From Proteus terrae subsp. cibarius (GTDB lineage: Bacteria; Pseudomonadota; Gammaproteobacteria; Enterobacterales; Enterobacteriaceae), in contig NZ_CP047349.1 in the NCBI RefSeq assembly GCF_011045835.1, positions 2,356,001 through 2,420,000 of the forward strand: a stretch of DNA of 64,000 bases. Direction: 5' to 3'. Under the pieces are notes generated by a model. That model saw nothing but the letters and a program-made list of their open reading frames with translations, searched no databases and had not been told where the DNA came from. Positions 45,964-55,771 of this stretch are shown here, in pieces (position 1 is the first letter of the stretch; every line of letters starts with the position of its first letter). The position numbers and the translations under genes were made by a program.

Positions 45964-47220
45964 ATGCAGCAGCAACTGCTTACATGGATACGTCAATTCA
46001 ATGAGGAGTATGCCCAAATCGCTTCTCTCCTACTCGTTTTAGCCATTATTTTTCTTGTCGCAATCATTCTCCATTTTATTTTGCACAAGTTAGTCTTACC
46101 TAAAATTTCCAAAGCAATAACTCAGTACGATCAGAAATGGCAACTTTCTCTAGAAATAAATAAACTATTTAGTCGTTTTGCTTTTTTAATCCAAGGTGTT
46201 GTTGTTAATATCCAAGCGCTGGTGTGGATGGGATCAGGTAAAACACAAGAAATTCTCACCACCAGCGCTCAAGCATGGTGTTTAATTTTCGGCTTGTTGA
46301 TGCTTTTCTCTATTATGGATCTCTGTATGCAGATCATGAGAAATTCATCCTCATTTGGCCGATTACCATTAAAAGGTATTTTTCAAAGCTTAAAACTCGC
46401 CGCCTCTGTGCTAATTGGGATAATGATTATTTCCCTACTTATTGGCAAATCACCACTTATTTTACTTAGTGGTTTAGGTGCCATGACGGCTGTATTAATG
46501 TTGGTGTTTAAAGATCCTATTATGGGATTAGTTGCCGGTATTCAACTGTCTGCAAACAATATGATAAGCCTTGGTGATTGGCTAGAGATGCCTAAATACG
46601 GTGCTGATGGCGCCGTTATTGATATTAGTTTAACGACCGTTAAGGTGCGTAATTGGGATAATACTGTCACCACTATTCCAACTTATTCTCTGATTTCAGA
46701 TTCCTTTAAAAATTGGCAAGCAATGACAAAATCAGGTGGACGTCGTATTAAACGAAGTCTTGCTCTTGATATTAATAGCATCCATTTTTTAGATAAAAAA
46801 CAACTTGATGATCTAGAAAAAGCTCACTTATTAGCACCTTATATCAAAAATAAGGAAAGCGAAATTAATCAATTCAATGCAACTTTGGGCAATGAATGTC
46901 AAACGCCATTAAACCAGCGTGGCATGACCAATATTGGAACCTTCCGTGCGTATGTTGAAGCTTATTTAAAAAACCATCCTAACGTACATAAGCAAATGAC
47001 GATTATGGTAAGACAATTAGCACCCACCTCAGATGGGCTTCCCATTGAAATTTATGCTTTCACTAACACCACCGTTTGGGTTCAATACGAGGCTATTCAA
47101 TCAGATATATTTGATCATATCTTTGCTATTTTGCCTCAATTTAGCTTAAGAGTTCACCAATCTCCAACTGGAAATGATGTAAGAGCACTCAGATTTCCTG
47201 CTGAAAATAATCCGCAATAA
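45964..47220 (+). CDS. ybdG: Mechanosensitive channel, YbdG-like
   Basis: A 418-residue MscS-superfamily channel (E. coli YbdG 415 aa). Five hydrophobic segments lead to the pore helix (LSGLGAMTAVLMLVFKDPIMGLVAGIQLSANNMI) and the beta domain (GDWLEMPKYGADGAVIDISLTTVKVRNWDNTVTTIPTY). A YbdG-type insertion (NWQAMTKSGGRRIKRS) precedes the C-terminal cytoplasmic part. YbdG contributes a miniconductance (MscM) activity during hypo-osmotic shock and has been tied to stress adaptation. It is monocistronic. Confidence 0.9.
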   Translation: MQQQLLTWIRQFNEEYAQIASLLLVLAIIFLVAIILHFILHKLVLPKISKAITQYDQKWQLSLEINKLFSRFAFLIQGVVVNIQALVWMGSGKTQEILTTSAQAWCLIFGLLMLFSIMDLCMQIMRNSSSFGRLPLKGIFQSLKLAASVLIGIMIISLLIGKSPLILLSGLGAMTAVLMLVFKDPIMGLVAGIQLSANNMISLGDWLEMPKYGADGAVIDISLTTVKVRNWDNTVTTIPTYSLISDSFKNWQAMTKSGGRRIKRSLALDINSIHFLDKKQLDDLEKAHLLAPYIKNKESEINQFNATLGNECQTPLNQRGMTNIGTFRAYVEAYLKNHPNVHKQMTIMVRQLAPTSDGLPIEIYAFTNTTVWVQYEAIQSDIFDHIFAILPQFSLRVHQSPTGNDVRALRFPAENNPQ

Positions 47221-47491
47221 ATCATTTTGTATTAAGTAAAAAAGGAGAATTATTCTTCTTTTTTACTTTTCTTATTAACAAATATTTTTATATCTTTTAT
47301 TTTGTTATCATGTTAACAATCTTGTTTTTCTATATATTAGCAAAAATCGATATGTTATATTTTATATATCGTTCGATTGTTAATTCCTATTTATTTGATA
47401 TTTTATTTACCACTAAAGTGGTATTAATCAGAAATTGTAACCATTTGTTTAATAATTATTTTTTTATATAACGTTATTAACATTTTTTATA

Positions 47492-47533
47492 TTGATATAA
47501 ATCATTATAGGTAGAAGGGTTATAACTTAACAT
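47492..47533 (+). promoter_or_regulatory. FNR site and promoter of dmsABC
   Basis: TTGATATAAATCAT (47492-47505) matches nine of ten positions of the FNR consensus TTGAT-N4-ATCAA. A TAACAT -10 at 47528-47533 gives a start near 47540, placing the FNR site at about -41.5, the class II activation position used at E. coli dmsA. Confidence 0.7.
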
Positions 47534-47578
47534 ATATATACAACTTTACTTGTTGTGAAAAATGTTAGGGTAATGTCA

Positions 47579-50011
47579 ATGTCAAAAATTAAAAATAATA
47601 CTTCTATGACTGAAATGAGTCGGCGTGGATTCATTCAGTCTGCAGCAGTTATTTCTGGAGCTGCTGCTGTTGCAGGAACGGTTTCATTACCATTCGCTGC
47701 TAATGCTCAAACTCCCCAGGGTATTCGTCCTGATGAGACTTCTGAAACTATCAAGTACAGTGCATGTCTAGTGAACTGTGGTAGCCGTTGTCCATTAAAA
47801 GTTCATGTGAAAGATGGTGTGATTCGCCGTATTTCTAATGAAACTATGTATGATGATTCAACATTTGGTCTTCACCAAATTCGTCCGTGTCTTCGTGGTC
47901 GTTCTGTACGTTGGAAAACATATAACCCAGATCGTTTAAAATACCCAATGAAACGTGTTGGTAAGCGTGGTGAAGGTAAATTTGAACGTATTTCTTGGGA
48001 TGAAGCGACTTCAATCATCGCGGAAAAATTAAAATATACCATTGAAAAATATGGTAATGAGTCCATTTATTACCAATATGGTACAGGCTCTACTGGTGCA
48101 AACTTACACGGTAGAACTGCATGTAAACGTTTATTAAGTACTGTCGGTGGTTTTTTAAGTGACTATGGTACTTATTCATACTCTCAATTAACTGGTATTG
48201 TGCCTTATGTTTATGGCGATATGCTGGAATCACTGTTAACAGAAATTGAGAATTCAGACTTAGTGGTGATGTTTGGTCATAACTTGGCTGAAACACGTAT
48301 GTCTGGTGGTGGTCAGTTCTATGAAACGTTAAATGCGTTAGATAAGAGCAAAAGTAAAGTTATCATCATCGACCCTCGTCGTACCGACAGTGTGACAACA
48401 TTAGGTGCCGAATGGATCCCAATTTATCCAGGTACTGATGCTGCATTAGTGGCTGCATTAGGCTATGTGATGATCCAAGAAGGTATCACCGATGAAGATT
48501 TCTTACGTGAATATTGTGTCGGTTGGGATAAACAAACATTACCTGCATCAGCACCTGAAAATGGCTCTTATAAAGATTACATTTTAGGTAATGGCCCTGA
48601 TGGCATTGCAAAAACACCTGAGTGGGCAAGTAAATTAACTGGTATTTCTGTTGCACGTATCATCCAATTAGCGCGTGAAATTGGCGGTGCAAGAGCAGCA
48701 TGGATTTCTCAAGGTTGGGGCATCCAGCGTACTTCAAATGGTGAGCAAGCATGTCGTGCGATTATGATGCTACCATTAATGTCAGGTCATATCGGTCGCC
48801 CTGGTACAAATACTGGTTGTTGGGGCGGTAACGTCGCTTACCCTGTTGCAAGCTTTGCACTTCCTAACCCAGTAAAAACGCTGATCCCAACTTTTATGTG
48901 GTCTGAAGCAATTGCACGTGGTGAAGAGTTAACCAGTAAAAATGCTGGTGTTAGAAATAAAGATAAACTTGATACTGGCATTAAATTTATGTGGTGTTAT
49001 TCCAGTAACGTGATTGGTAACCAACACGCTGACTTGAATAAAACACATGATTTACTGCAAGATGAATCAAAATGTGAGTTTATTTTAGTGTGGGATAACC
49101 ACATGACACCATCTGCAAAATACGCTGATATTTTACTGCCAGATGTGACAACAGTTGAGACAAACGATCTTATCAATAACTCTTACGCCAGTGGCGCTTA
49201 CCACTATGTTGTCCGTTTACAAAATGCGATTAAACCACTTTGGGAAAACCGCCCTTGCTATGATGTCTTAACTGACATTGCAGAAAAGATGGGTACCAAA
49301 GAACAATTCACTGAAGGACGTACTTACGAAGAGTGGATTGAATATTGCTATAACCAAATGCGTGAGAAAAACCCAGCGCTGCCTACATTTGCAGAAACTA
49401 ATGATGTAGGAATTATCGATCGTAAATTACCTAACCGTAATCAATACGTTGCACTCGAAGCATTCCGTCAAGATCCTATCGCTAATCCACTAAAAACAGC
49501 GTCAGGTAAGATTGAAATTTATTCTGAAAAACTAATGCAAGATACTGATGGCTGGGTGTTACCAGAAGGCGATCGTATCCCTGCAATTCCAGAATATTGT
49601 AAGAATGAAGAAGGCGTTGAAAACGTTAAGCTTAAAGAGAAATTCCCTCTGCAAATGACTGGTTTCCACGATAAAGGCCACGTTCACTCAAGTTACTATA
49701 ACGTTGCTATGTTACGTGAAGCTATTCCTCATCAATTCTGGCTAAACCCAATTGATGCGGCTGAACGCGGATTAAAATCTGGCGATATCGCTGAAATTTA
49801 TAATGCCCGTGGTCGTTTGAATATTCTCGTCAAAGTTACAGATCGTGTATTACCTGGTGTGATTGCAGTACCGCAAGGTGCATGGCGTTCACTTGATACA
49901 ACAGGTGTAGATACAGGTGGATGTATTAATACATTAACAAGCTGGCACCCATCGCCGTTTGCTAAAGGAAATCCACAACATACAAACCTTGTTGAAGTGA
50001 AACGTGCATAA
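47579..50011 (+). CDS. dmsA: DMSO reductase catalytic subunit DmsA
   Basis: DmsA is the molybdenum bis-MGD subunit that reduces dimethyl sulfoxide and amine N-oxides as terminal electron acceptors. ATG 47579 has AGGG eight bases upstream; two earlier in-frame starts are less well placed. The twin-arginine signal is SRRGFIQS with a long hydrophobic stretch and an ANAQ cleavage region. The [4Fe-4S] cysteines are in CLVNCGSRC...RPCLRGRS, the molybdenum-ligand serine region is DYGTYSYSQ, and the C-terminus ends PSPFAKGNPQHTNLVEV as in E. coli DmsA. The length, about 810 residues, is normal. It is the first gene of dmsABC. Confidence 0.95.
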   Translation: MSKIKNNTSMTEMSRRGFIQSAAVISGAAAVAGTVSLPFAANAQTPQGIRPDETSETIKYSACLVNCGSRCPLKVHVKDGVIRRISNETMYDDSTFGLHQIRPCLRGRSVRWKTYNPDRLKYPMKRVGKRGEGKFERISWDEATSIIAEKLKYTIEKYGNESIYYQYGTGSTGANLHGRTACKRLLSTVGGFLSDYGTYSYSQLTGIVPYVYGDMLESLLTEIENSDLVVMFGHNLAETRMSGGGQFYETLNALDKSKSKVIIIDPRRTDSVTTLGAEWIPIYPGTDAALVAALGYVMIQEGITDEDFLREYCVGWDKQTLPASAPENGSYKDYILGNGPDGIAKTPEWASKLTGISVARIIQLAREIGGARAAWISQGWGIQRTSNGEQACRAIMMLPLMSGHIGRPGTNTGCWGGNVAYPVASFALPNPVKTLIPTFMWSEAIARGEELTSKNAGVRNKDKLDTGIKFMWCYSSNVIGNQHADLNKTHDLLQDESKCEFILVWDNHMTPSAKYADILLPDVTTVETNDLINNSYASGAYHYVVRLQNAIKPLWENRPCYDVLTDIAEKMGTKEQFTEGRTYEEWIEYCYNQMREKNPALPTFAETNDVGIIDRKLPNRNQYVALEAFRQDPIANPLKTASGKIEIYSEKLMQDTDGWVLPEGDRIPAIPEYCKNEEGVENVKLKEKFPLQMTGFHDKGHVHSSYYNVAMLREAIPHQFWLNPIDAAERGLKSGDIAEIYNARGRLNILVKVTDRVLPGVIAVPQGAWRSLDTTGVDTGGCINTLTSWHPSPFAKGNPQHTNLVEVKRA

Positions 50012-50022
50012 GGAGTTAACTC

Positions 50023-50640
50023 ATGAAGCAATATGGTTTTTATTTTGACTCCACTAAATGCACTGGCTGTAAAACATGTCAAGTCAGTTGCAAGGATGAA
50101 AAAGATTTAGATTTAGGCCCTAAATTCCGTCGTGTTTACGAATACGGTGGTGGTAGCTGGGCAAAACAAGACGGGATCTGGACACAAAATATCTATAGTT
50201 ATTATTTATCCATTTCTTGTAACCATTGTTCAAACCCTACTTGCGTTGCAGGTTGCCCAACTGGCGCTATGCATAAACGTGAAGAAGATGGTTTAGTGGT
50301 TGTTAACCAAGATATTTGTGTTGGTTGCCGTTATTGCGAATTGCGTTGCCCTTATGGTGCGCCACAATTCGATGAGAAGAAAAAACTCATGTCTAAGTGT
50401 GATGGTTGCTACGAGCGTGTAGCACAAGGCATGAAACCGGTTTGTGTTGAGTCTTGTCCTCAACGTGCGCTTGATTTTGATGATATTGAAGTGATCAGAG
50501 CAAAACACGGTACTGAATGTGGTATCGCGCCAATGCCTGATCCTAGTTTGACCAATCCAAATATCGTGATCAAAGCACACAAAGAAGCTAAACCTTCTGG
50601 TGATAAAACCGGCTCAGTTCAAAATGCGGCGGAGGTATAA
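50023..50640 (+). CDS. dmsB: DMSO reductase iron-sulfur subunit DmsB
   Basis: A 205-residue four-cluster ferredoxin that carries electrons from DmsC to DmsA. The cysteine groups are CTGCKTCQVSC, CNHCSNPTCVAGC, CVGCRYCELRC and CDGCYERV...CVESC. E. coli DmsB is 205 residues, the same length. It starts 11 bases after dmsA with AAGGAG as the ribosome-binding site. Confidence 0.95.
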   Translation: MKQYGFYFDSTKCTGCKTCQVSCKDEKDLDLGPKFRRVYEYGGGSWAKQDGIWTQNIYSYYLSISCNHCSNPTCVAGCPTGAMHKREEDGLVVVNQDICVGCRYCELRCPYGAPQFDEKKKLMSKCDGCYERVAQGMKPVCVESCPQRALDFDDIEVIRAKHGTECGIAPMPDPSLTNPNIVIKAHKEAKPSGDKTGSVQNAAEV

Positions 50641-50643
50641 ACC

Positions 50644-51420
50644 ATGCATGAACTTCCTCTAGTCTTTTTTACTGTTTTAGGTTCGTCAGCAGCAGGCCTG
50701 TTTCTTATTGCTTATATCAGTAAAAAATTAGGTCAAATTGATGAAAACCAACTGCGTAATGCTAATATTTTAGCCTTGATTTTAATGTTAGTTGGTTTAG
50801 GTATTGGTGGATTACACGTTGGTCAGCCACTGCGTTTTTTCAATATGTTATTAGGCATTGGTCGTTCTCCAATGAGTAACGAAGCCTTCTTAAGTGGTGT
50901 GTTTACAGGTTTTGCTTTTGCAACTGTTGCACTCACTATTATGAAAAAATGGAAGGGTTTACGTGAAATTTGTAACCTACTTACTGTTGTTTTCGGTCTA
51001 GCATTTGTTTGGTCAATTCCACAAGTCTATCATATTCCTACAATTGCTAACTGGAATACAGACTACACCACATTGCAATTTTGGATGACGCTGTTAGTTG
51101 GCGGTGGTGTATTAGCAATGGCTACAGGTGCAAGACGTTTAGGCGCATTATCCTTTATTATCGGTGCCATTATTACTTTTGCGACTCGTTCTGGTTATGT
51201 TAGCTTCCTTGGCTTTACAGGCCCTGAACTTAGCGCTGATCAATCTCTATTTTGGGGATTCCAGTTAGCTGTATTAGCATTAGGTGTGGTTATCGTAGGA
51301 TTTACTGCAGTAAAAGCGCAAGCATCAAAAATGACGCTAGCAACTTGCGCGGCTGCGGTCATTATTGCTGAGTTATCAGGCCGTATCGCCTTTTATAACT
51401 TATGGCATATTACTATGTAA
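50644..51420 (+). CDS. dmsC: DMSO reductase membrane anchor DmsC
   Basis: DmsC oxidises menaquinol in the membrane and anchors DmsAB. The 258-residue protein has seven to eight membrane helices (LVFFTVLGSSAAGLFLIAYI; GIGGLHVGQPLRFFNMLLG; AFLSGVFTGFAFATVALTI), with the His-containing quinol region in LHVGQPLRF. It is shorter than E. coli DmsC (287 aa), mostly at the ends. It is 3 bases downstream of dmsB, and a strong terminator follows. Confidence 0.9.
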   Translation: MHELPLVFFTVLGSSAAGLFLIAYISKKLGQIDENQLRNANILALILMLVGLGIGGLHVGQPLRFFNMLLGIGRSPMSNEAFLSGVFTGFAFATVALTIMKKWKGLREICNLLTVVFGLAFVWSIPQVYHIPTIANWNTDYTTLQFWMTLLVGGGVLAMATGARRLGALSFIIGAIITFATRSGYVSFLGFTGPELSADQSLFWGFQLAVLALGVVIVGFTAVKAQASKMTLATCAAAVIIAELSGRIAFYNLWHITM

Positions 51421-51462
51421 TCTTAATTTTATGGCTGATTAATCGTCCATAGAAAAGAGACA

Positions 51463-51496
51463 AAAATGCATACCCGAAAAGGTATGCATTTTTTTT
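51463..51496. terminator. Bidirectional terminator after dmsC
   Basis: AAAATGCATACC / GGTATGCATTTTTTTT with a 6-base loop, between the converging dmsC and DUF924 genes. Confidence 0.9.
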
Positions 51497-52037
51497 AGAA
51501 TGAAGAGCCAGGTTGCTGTAAAAAATCTAATTCTTCTGGCGTAGATGTTCGACCTAAGATGGCATTACGATGAGGATAACGACCATATTTATCAATAATT
51601 TCTTTGTGTCTTAGTTCATATTGATAAGTATTTTCATCATCAATCTGAGAAAACAATATAACCGCATCTTGATGAATTTTAGGTGATTCTGAATGCATAA
51701 ATGGCATTATCATAAACTTACGTTTAACTGGTGCTAATGTCAGGTATTCAGGTAACCGGATAGCTTCTTGCGCTAAGATTAATGCCATATTATCTTGGGC
51801 AAAGGCTTTTGGCGTATCACGCCAAATATTACGCGAGAACTGATCAAGAATAATAATCTCAGCTAAGCGCCCTTCTATCGTTTCTCTCCACGATGCTAGT
51901 TCACCACGACTTGCACTTAAACATAATTCACCAAATCTACGGCTAATTTCTTTATCAAACTGAGTATCTTTTTTAAACCATTGCTCTGGTGTGCATTCTT
52001 CAAACCAAAACGTCAAAGTTGATTGATAAGGGATCAT
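51495..52037 (-). CDS. DUF924-family protein
   Basis: From ATG 52037 the protein is 180 residues. The DUF924 pattern is clear: TLTFWFEECTPEQWFKKDTQFD at the N-terminus, ETIEGRLAEIIILDQFSRNIWRDTPKAFAQDN in the middle, and APVKRKFMIMPFMHSE. It is an all-helical, TPR-like cytoplasmic protein of unknown function, common in proteobacteria. It stands alone and converges with dmsC. Confidence 0.85.
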   Translation of the reverse strand: MIPYQSTLTFWFEECTPEQWFKKDTQFDKEISRRFGELCLSASRGELASWRETIEGRLAEIIILDQFSRNIWRDTPKAFAQDNMALILAQEAIRLPEYLTLAPVKRKFMIMPFMHSESPKIHQDAVILFSQIDDENTYQYELRHKEIIDKYGRYPHRNAILGRTSTPEELDFLQQPGSSF

Positions 52038-52735
52038 AAAAACTACCACGCTAGTTGTTTATTAATCAAAATAGCGTTTATTTTCATCAAAATAAACGTC
52101 ATTGGCGAGTTACTACTTTGGTAAGTTACCATTTTAATATAGCAACAGCTATTGATCCCTATCCGAAAAGGACATAAAAATAAATCCCCTCTTTAATCTT
52201 TAAAGGGGATTTAAAATGCTTCCTAGCTAACGCTTAAATCCATTAAGTCGCGCCATCCATAAGCCAATTTATTTACAAATATGTATAAAATGGTATTCAT
52301 TCCATTTGTTACATTCTGTCGATATTATGATGCAATTTAACTAGCCTGAACATTTTACAAGCATCAAATTTATCTCTGTATCTCTATCCTGCCTTAAAAA
52401 TCAGCATTTAAAAATTTTAATTTTTATAGTGAAACCACTAAAAAAGATCGATACCGTCTTATTTTATTTTTTAAAAACATCATGTTATGACAATAAAGAT
52501 TGTTATAAATAAACAATTAAATCAATGCACTACATTTCAACTTTTAATTTTTCTGCTTTAACCTTGTTATTATCTTGTGTGATTACACCCAAAAGAAACC
52601 AGAGATCAAAAGTGAGATGAATGTTTAAAATTTGCACATTAGTAATGACATTTATTGAAAAGTTTGCCCTATTCCTCTGTTTCTTTAACAATTTTGGAGT
52701 ACAATTGTTGCAGTCTATTTACTGAATGATCTGTT
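52038..52735. other. Gap between the DUF924 gene and the toxin-like ORF
   Basis: About 700 bases without a gene. It contains a terminator-like hairpin (52182-52212) oriented for the minus strand with no known gene upstream of it; otherwise nothing is evident. Confidence 0.45.
52182..52212 (-). terminator. Orphan terminator-like hairpin
   Basis: Minus strand AAATCCCCT / AGGGGATTT arms with a loop of about 13 bases, followed by ATTTTTATG. No coding gene lies upstream on the minus strand within 1 kb, so it may end an unannotated small RNA. Confidence 0.5.
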
Positions 52736-52915
52736 ATGTCTGCTATCTCTATTATTGGAATAAGCTACCTTATTGGAGCTGTAATATCGTTTATTATTAC
52801 TTTCTTTTTAACCAAAGATCCTAGTCTTGCCATGCGCCTTTTAAGCGCATTATTAATTGCCTTAACTTGGCCTCTTAGCTTTCCTATGGCACTTATCTTC
52901 TCTATTTTTAGTTAA
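52736..52915 (+). CDS. GhoT/OrtT-family small membrane toxin
   Basis: A 59-residue protein too short for most gene finders. It begins MSAISIIGISYLIGAVISF and has two membrane helices. The second part, MRLLSALLIALTWPLSFPMA followed by LIFSIFS, matches the C-terminal signature of E. coli GhoT and OrtT (RLLSAFLVGxTWPMSxPVALLFSLF). These proteins damage the inner membrane, lower ATP and promote persistence. No GhoS-like antitoxin is visible on either side, so it resembles the orphan OrtT situation. The start has no strong Shine-Dalgarno sequence. The call rests on sequence memory, not a search. Confidence 0.8.
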   Translation: MSAISIIGISYLIGAVISFIITFFLTKDPSLAMRLLSALLIALTWPLSFPMALIFSIFS

Positions 52916-53291
52916 TTTTTTTAATTTAAACTTAATAACAGTAGTTATATTCTATTAAATTAGAATAATAACTATTTTCTTTTCTACTCTTAAATAAATA
53001 TATTAGCTACTTTTTAAAAATAACACTTTTAGCTTAGATTTTATCTAAAAAAGAATATCTAATTGCTCGTTATTTCATTCAAGAAATTACAATATTAACA
53101 AGCAATGTCAATACGTTATATTTAATAGTCACTTTATCGAAAATAGAGTGCCATTTTTAAACATAATATTCGAGTAAATATTTTTATAAATTTACAATCA
53201 AGCTTAATTTCATTACATTATCTTATGTAAATTGGTCGAATACGCATATTATTTACCATCACCAATAATAATTTTTAATTAGAGCTAGAAT
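52916..53291. other. AT-rich gap before the Rob-like regulator
   Basis: About 375 bases of very AT-rich sequence, with no gene and no confident promoter or hairpin. Confidence 0.4.
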
Positions 53292-54194
53292 ATGTTTAGT
53301 GAAAATGTCATTACAGATATTATCTATTGGATTGAAGAAAATTTAGAGAAAGATCTAAAACTTGAGAATGTTTCACAAAAATCAGGATATTCCAAATGGC
53401 ATCTTCAACGCATGTTTAAAGAGCAAACAGGATTAACATTAGCGTCTTATATTCGAGCTAGGCGACTTTCTTGTGCCGCTGTTGAATTACGCTTACAAAG
53501 AACGCCACTACTTGATATTGCGTTAAAATATCGTTTTGACTCGCAACAAACTTTCTCAAGAGCGTTTAAAAAGCTGTTTAATATGACGCCCTATAATTAT
53601 CGTAGAAAAGAGAATTGGCAGGCTCATGGCTTTACATTACCGTTAAGAAAATTTAGTGGTTTTAATTTAGATATCGAAATCGTCACTATTGATTCTCTCT
53701 CTTTAACGGGAATAGATCACACCTATAAAGCCAATGCAATTGATTGGAATTTTAATACAGAAAAATCACGAGAAGAGTATTGGAAGGTATTTTTTCAAAA
53801 TGCGCTCTACAAACATGAGCGAATTTATGCTTTACATAATATTTTATCTAAGAAAAATAATGAATTAACGATAAAATATGCAACTATGATGGAAAATAAA
53901 CCTGAAGTGTATAATGCACAATTTTTGCATAAAGCGCATATCGAGAATGCTAAATATCTTAAATTCACGATCCCTGAAAAATTACTCACATTAGAGTATA
54001 AAGATATTATCTATAATATTTATGGTATTTTACTTAGAAAGTTAAATATACCCAGAAAGAAGGGGTCGCCCGATATTGAGGAATATATTTTTAAAGAGGA
54101 ATATCCAGTTTCTAGCCTAGCTTATAAACCAATTCCTTTAGTGAAAGATGTGAATTACTATATTCCTATCGAAATTGGTGTTCAAAACACATAG
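53292..54194 (+). CDS. AraC/XylS-family regulator, Rob-like
   Basis: A 300-residue regulator with the DNA-binding domain at the N-terminus, as in Rob/MarA/SoxS. Helix-turn-helix 1 is LENVSQKSGYSKWHLQRMFKEQTG, helix-turn-helix 2 is LLDIALKYRFDSQQTFSRAFKKLF, and the MTPYNYRR end is typical. The C-terminal 180 residues form a GyrI/Rob-like ligand domain that is divergent and Lys/Asn/Ile-rich. Such proteins raise efflux and stress genes (marbox promoters). The target here is unknown. It abuts the phage tail module. Confidence 0.85.
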   Translation: MFSENVITDIIYWIEENLEKDLKLENVSQKSGYSKWHLQRMFKEQTGLTLASYIRARRLSCAAVELRLQRTPLLDIALKYRFDSQQTFSRAFKKLFNMTPYNYRRKENWQAHGFTLPLRKFSGFNLDIEIVTIDSLSLTGIDHTYKANAIDWNFNTEKSREEYWKVFFQNALYKHERIYALHNILSKKNNELTIKYATMMENKPEVYNAQFLHKAHIENAKYLKFTIPEKLLTLEYKDIIYNIYGILLRKLNIPRKKGSPDIEEYIFKEEYPVSSLAYKPIPLVKDVNYYIPIEIGVQNT

Positions 54195-54215
54195 AAAATA
54201 TAATTTATTTTTTAT

Positions 54216-54246
54216 AAAAGCTATCTAATTTTAGATAGCTTTTAAT
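54216..54246. terminator. Terminator after the Rob-like regulator
   Basis: AAAAGCTATCTA / TAGATAGCTTTT perfect 12-bp stem with a 4-base loop, followed by AATTAC. It sits between the regulator and the phage tail fibre gene, which converge, and could serve both. Confidence 0.75.
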
Positions 54247-54290
54247 TACATATTTATAAAATATAATTTTTATTTATTATTGATCTAATA

Positions 54291-55766
54291 TCAATCAGCT
54301 ACAAAAACTTGAATGTAATTTGCATAATCTCCATTAGCACTAACTAGTTTTCGACCATTACTTGTTGTTTTTATTCTTAAGAAACCACTCCCACCGTGAG
54401 TAATATTGATGTAAACATCATCTATTGGGGGTAAGGTGCCAAAAGTCCAAGATTTATCTTCATCATTTCTATTTAAGTATATAGTTTTTCCACGTATATC
54501 CTCTGTAACATCTATGGCTTGATGACGATCTATCGCGCCACCAACTTTACGCCATCCTTTGCTTATTCCTTTTTTCTCATACCGACTATCAGACTCACCT
54601 TTGGAATAACTATAACCCGATGCTAAATAATTCCCTTTCGGTTGATATTTTCCATCAGACTCACCTTTTGAATAAGCCCCCACATCAGCTGCTGTCGGTT
54701 TATTTTGACTATTAAACTCTTTAGCCCAAGGTGTAAAATTACCTTTATCATACTGGCTACGAGAATAAATACGGCTAGTGTTATAAACATAATAAAGCTG
54801 GGTAATGCCTGCATTTTTTAAAACAATTAATGTCCCCGCCATCGCTTCTGGGTAATTTAAGTTTGTTGTTGCATTCGCATTTGCAGGCTGAAAATAGATA
54901 CCCGCTGTTTTATAGTTATTTAAATTTTGATTCGCGCCAATTGAGATCGCTTGACCATTAAAAATATCTTGCGATGTTACCGTCACATCACCACTTAATG
55001 GCTTATTATTGACTTTTCGTGCCGTAGTCACATAGTTACCTTTAGCTTGATATTTATTATCCGCTTCAGATTTTGAGTAACTATAACCCGCTGCTTGGTA
55101 ATTCCCTTTTCCCTGATATTTACTATCAGATTCTGCTTTAGTATAGCTTTCGCCTTTAGTCGCATAATTTCCCGCAGGCTGATAACTTCCTTTTGGCTGA
55201 TATTTACCATCCGATTCTACTTTGGTATAGCTTTCCCCTTTGTTAGCATAATTTCCAGCTGGGGCATAATTCCCTTTAGGTTGATATTTGGTATCAGATT
55301 CTGCTTTTGAATAACCATAGCCTTCAGCTTGATATTTACCTACAGGTTGAAAACGTTTATCTGCATCACCTTTAGAATAAGCACCTACATCATTTGCATT
55401 AATATCAGCTTTTAATTCAATCCATGCATTACCTGCGACTGGCTCAACATTATTATTTTCAATTTTAGACTGCCAAACTTTATTTTTATGATAAACCACA
55501 CTACGAATAGGGTAAGGTTTCCCCGCTTCCGACCACTTAGCAAAACCCTGCAATTGCATTTCACCAATAGACTCGGTGATATCGTGAAATAAACTATTCA
55601 TTTTTTCACGTTCAATATCTTTTGCAGCCGGATCAGTCACTTGGTCACGTTCATAATCATAACCATAACCTTGTGTATAAGACACAGAACCATCAGATTG
55701 TATTTCAACAGGTACAACTGTTTTATCCCCTTGTGTTGCAAAGGGGGTTTTAAATATTTTAGTCAT
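54291..55766 (-). CDS. Phage tail fibre with repetitive shaft and pyocin-knob-like domain
   Basis: A 491-residue tail fibre. Residues about 110-255 carry at least five copies of a 15-25-residue repeat of the form YSKxESDxKYQxKGNY, a triple-stranded beta-fibre shaft. A pyocin-knob-like domain follows (VTSQDIFNGQAISIGANQNLN ... SQYDKGNFTPWAKEF), then two more repeats and a unique C-terminal 90-residue tip, presumably the receptor-binding part. It is last in the tail module. Confidence 0.85.
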   Translation of the reverse strand: MTKIFKTPFATQGDKTVVPVEIQSDGSVSYTQGYGYDYERDQVTDPAAKDIEREKMNSLFHDITESIGEMQLQGFAKWSEAGKPYPIRSVVYHKNKVWQSKIENNNVEPVAGNAWIELKADINANDVGAYSKGDADKRFQPVGKYQAEGYGYSKAESDTKYQPKGNYAPAGNYANKGESYTKVESDGKYQPKGSYQPAGNYATKGESYTKAESDSKYQGKGNYQAAGYSYSKSEADNKYQAKGNYVTTARKVNNKPLSGDVTVTSQDIFNGQAISIGANQNLNNYKTAGIYFQPANANATTNLNYPEAMAGTLIVLKNAGITQLYYVYNTSRIYSRSQYDKGNFTPWAKEFNSQNKPTAADVGAYSKGESDGKYQPKGNYLASGYSYSKGESDSRYEKKGISKGWRKVGGAIDRHQAIDVTEDIRGKTIYLNRNDEDKSWTFGTLPPIDDVYINITHGGSGFLRIKTTSNGRKLVSANGDYANYIQVFVAD

Positions 55767-55771
55767 AGGGA

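Noticed and set aside
47872..48296. Minus-strand ORFs inside dmsA
   Set aside because: Antisense shadows of a well-conserved enzyme gene.
54600..55360. Repeated units that look like a direct-repeat or CRISPR-like array
   Set aside because: The repeats are in-frame protein repeats (YSKxESDxKYQ) of the tail fibre shaft with no unique spacers.
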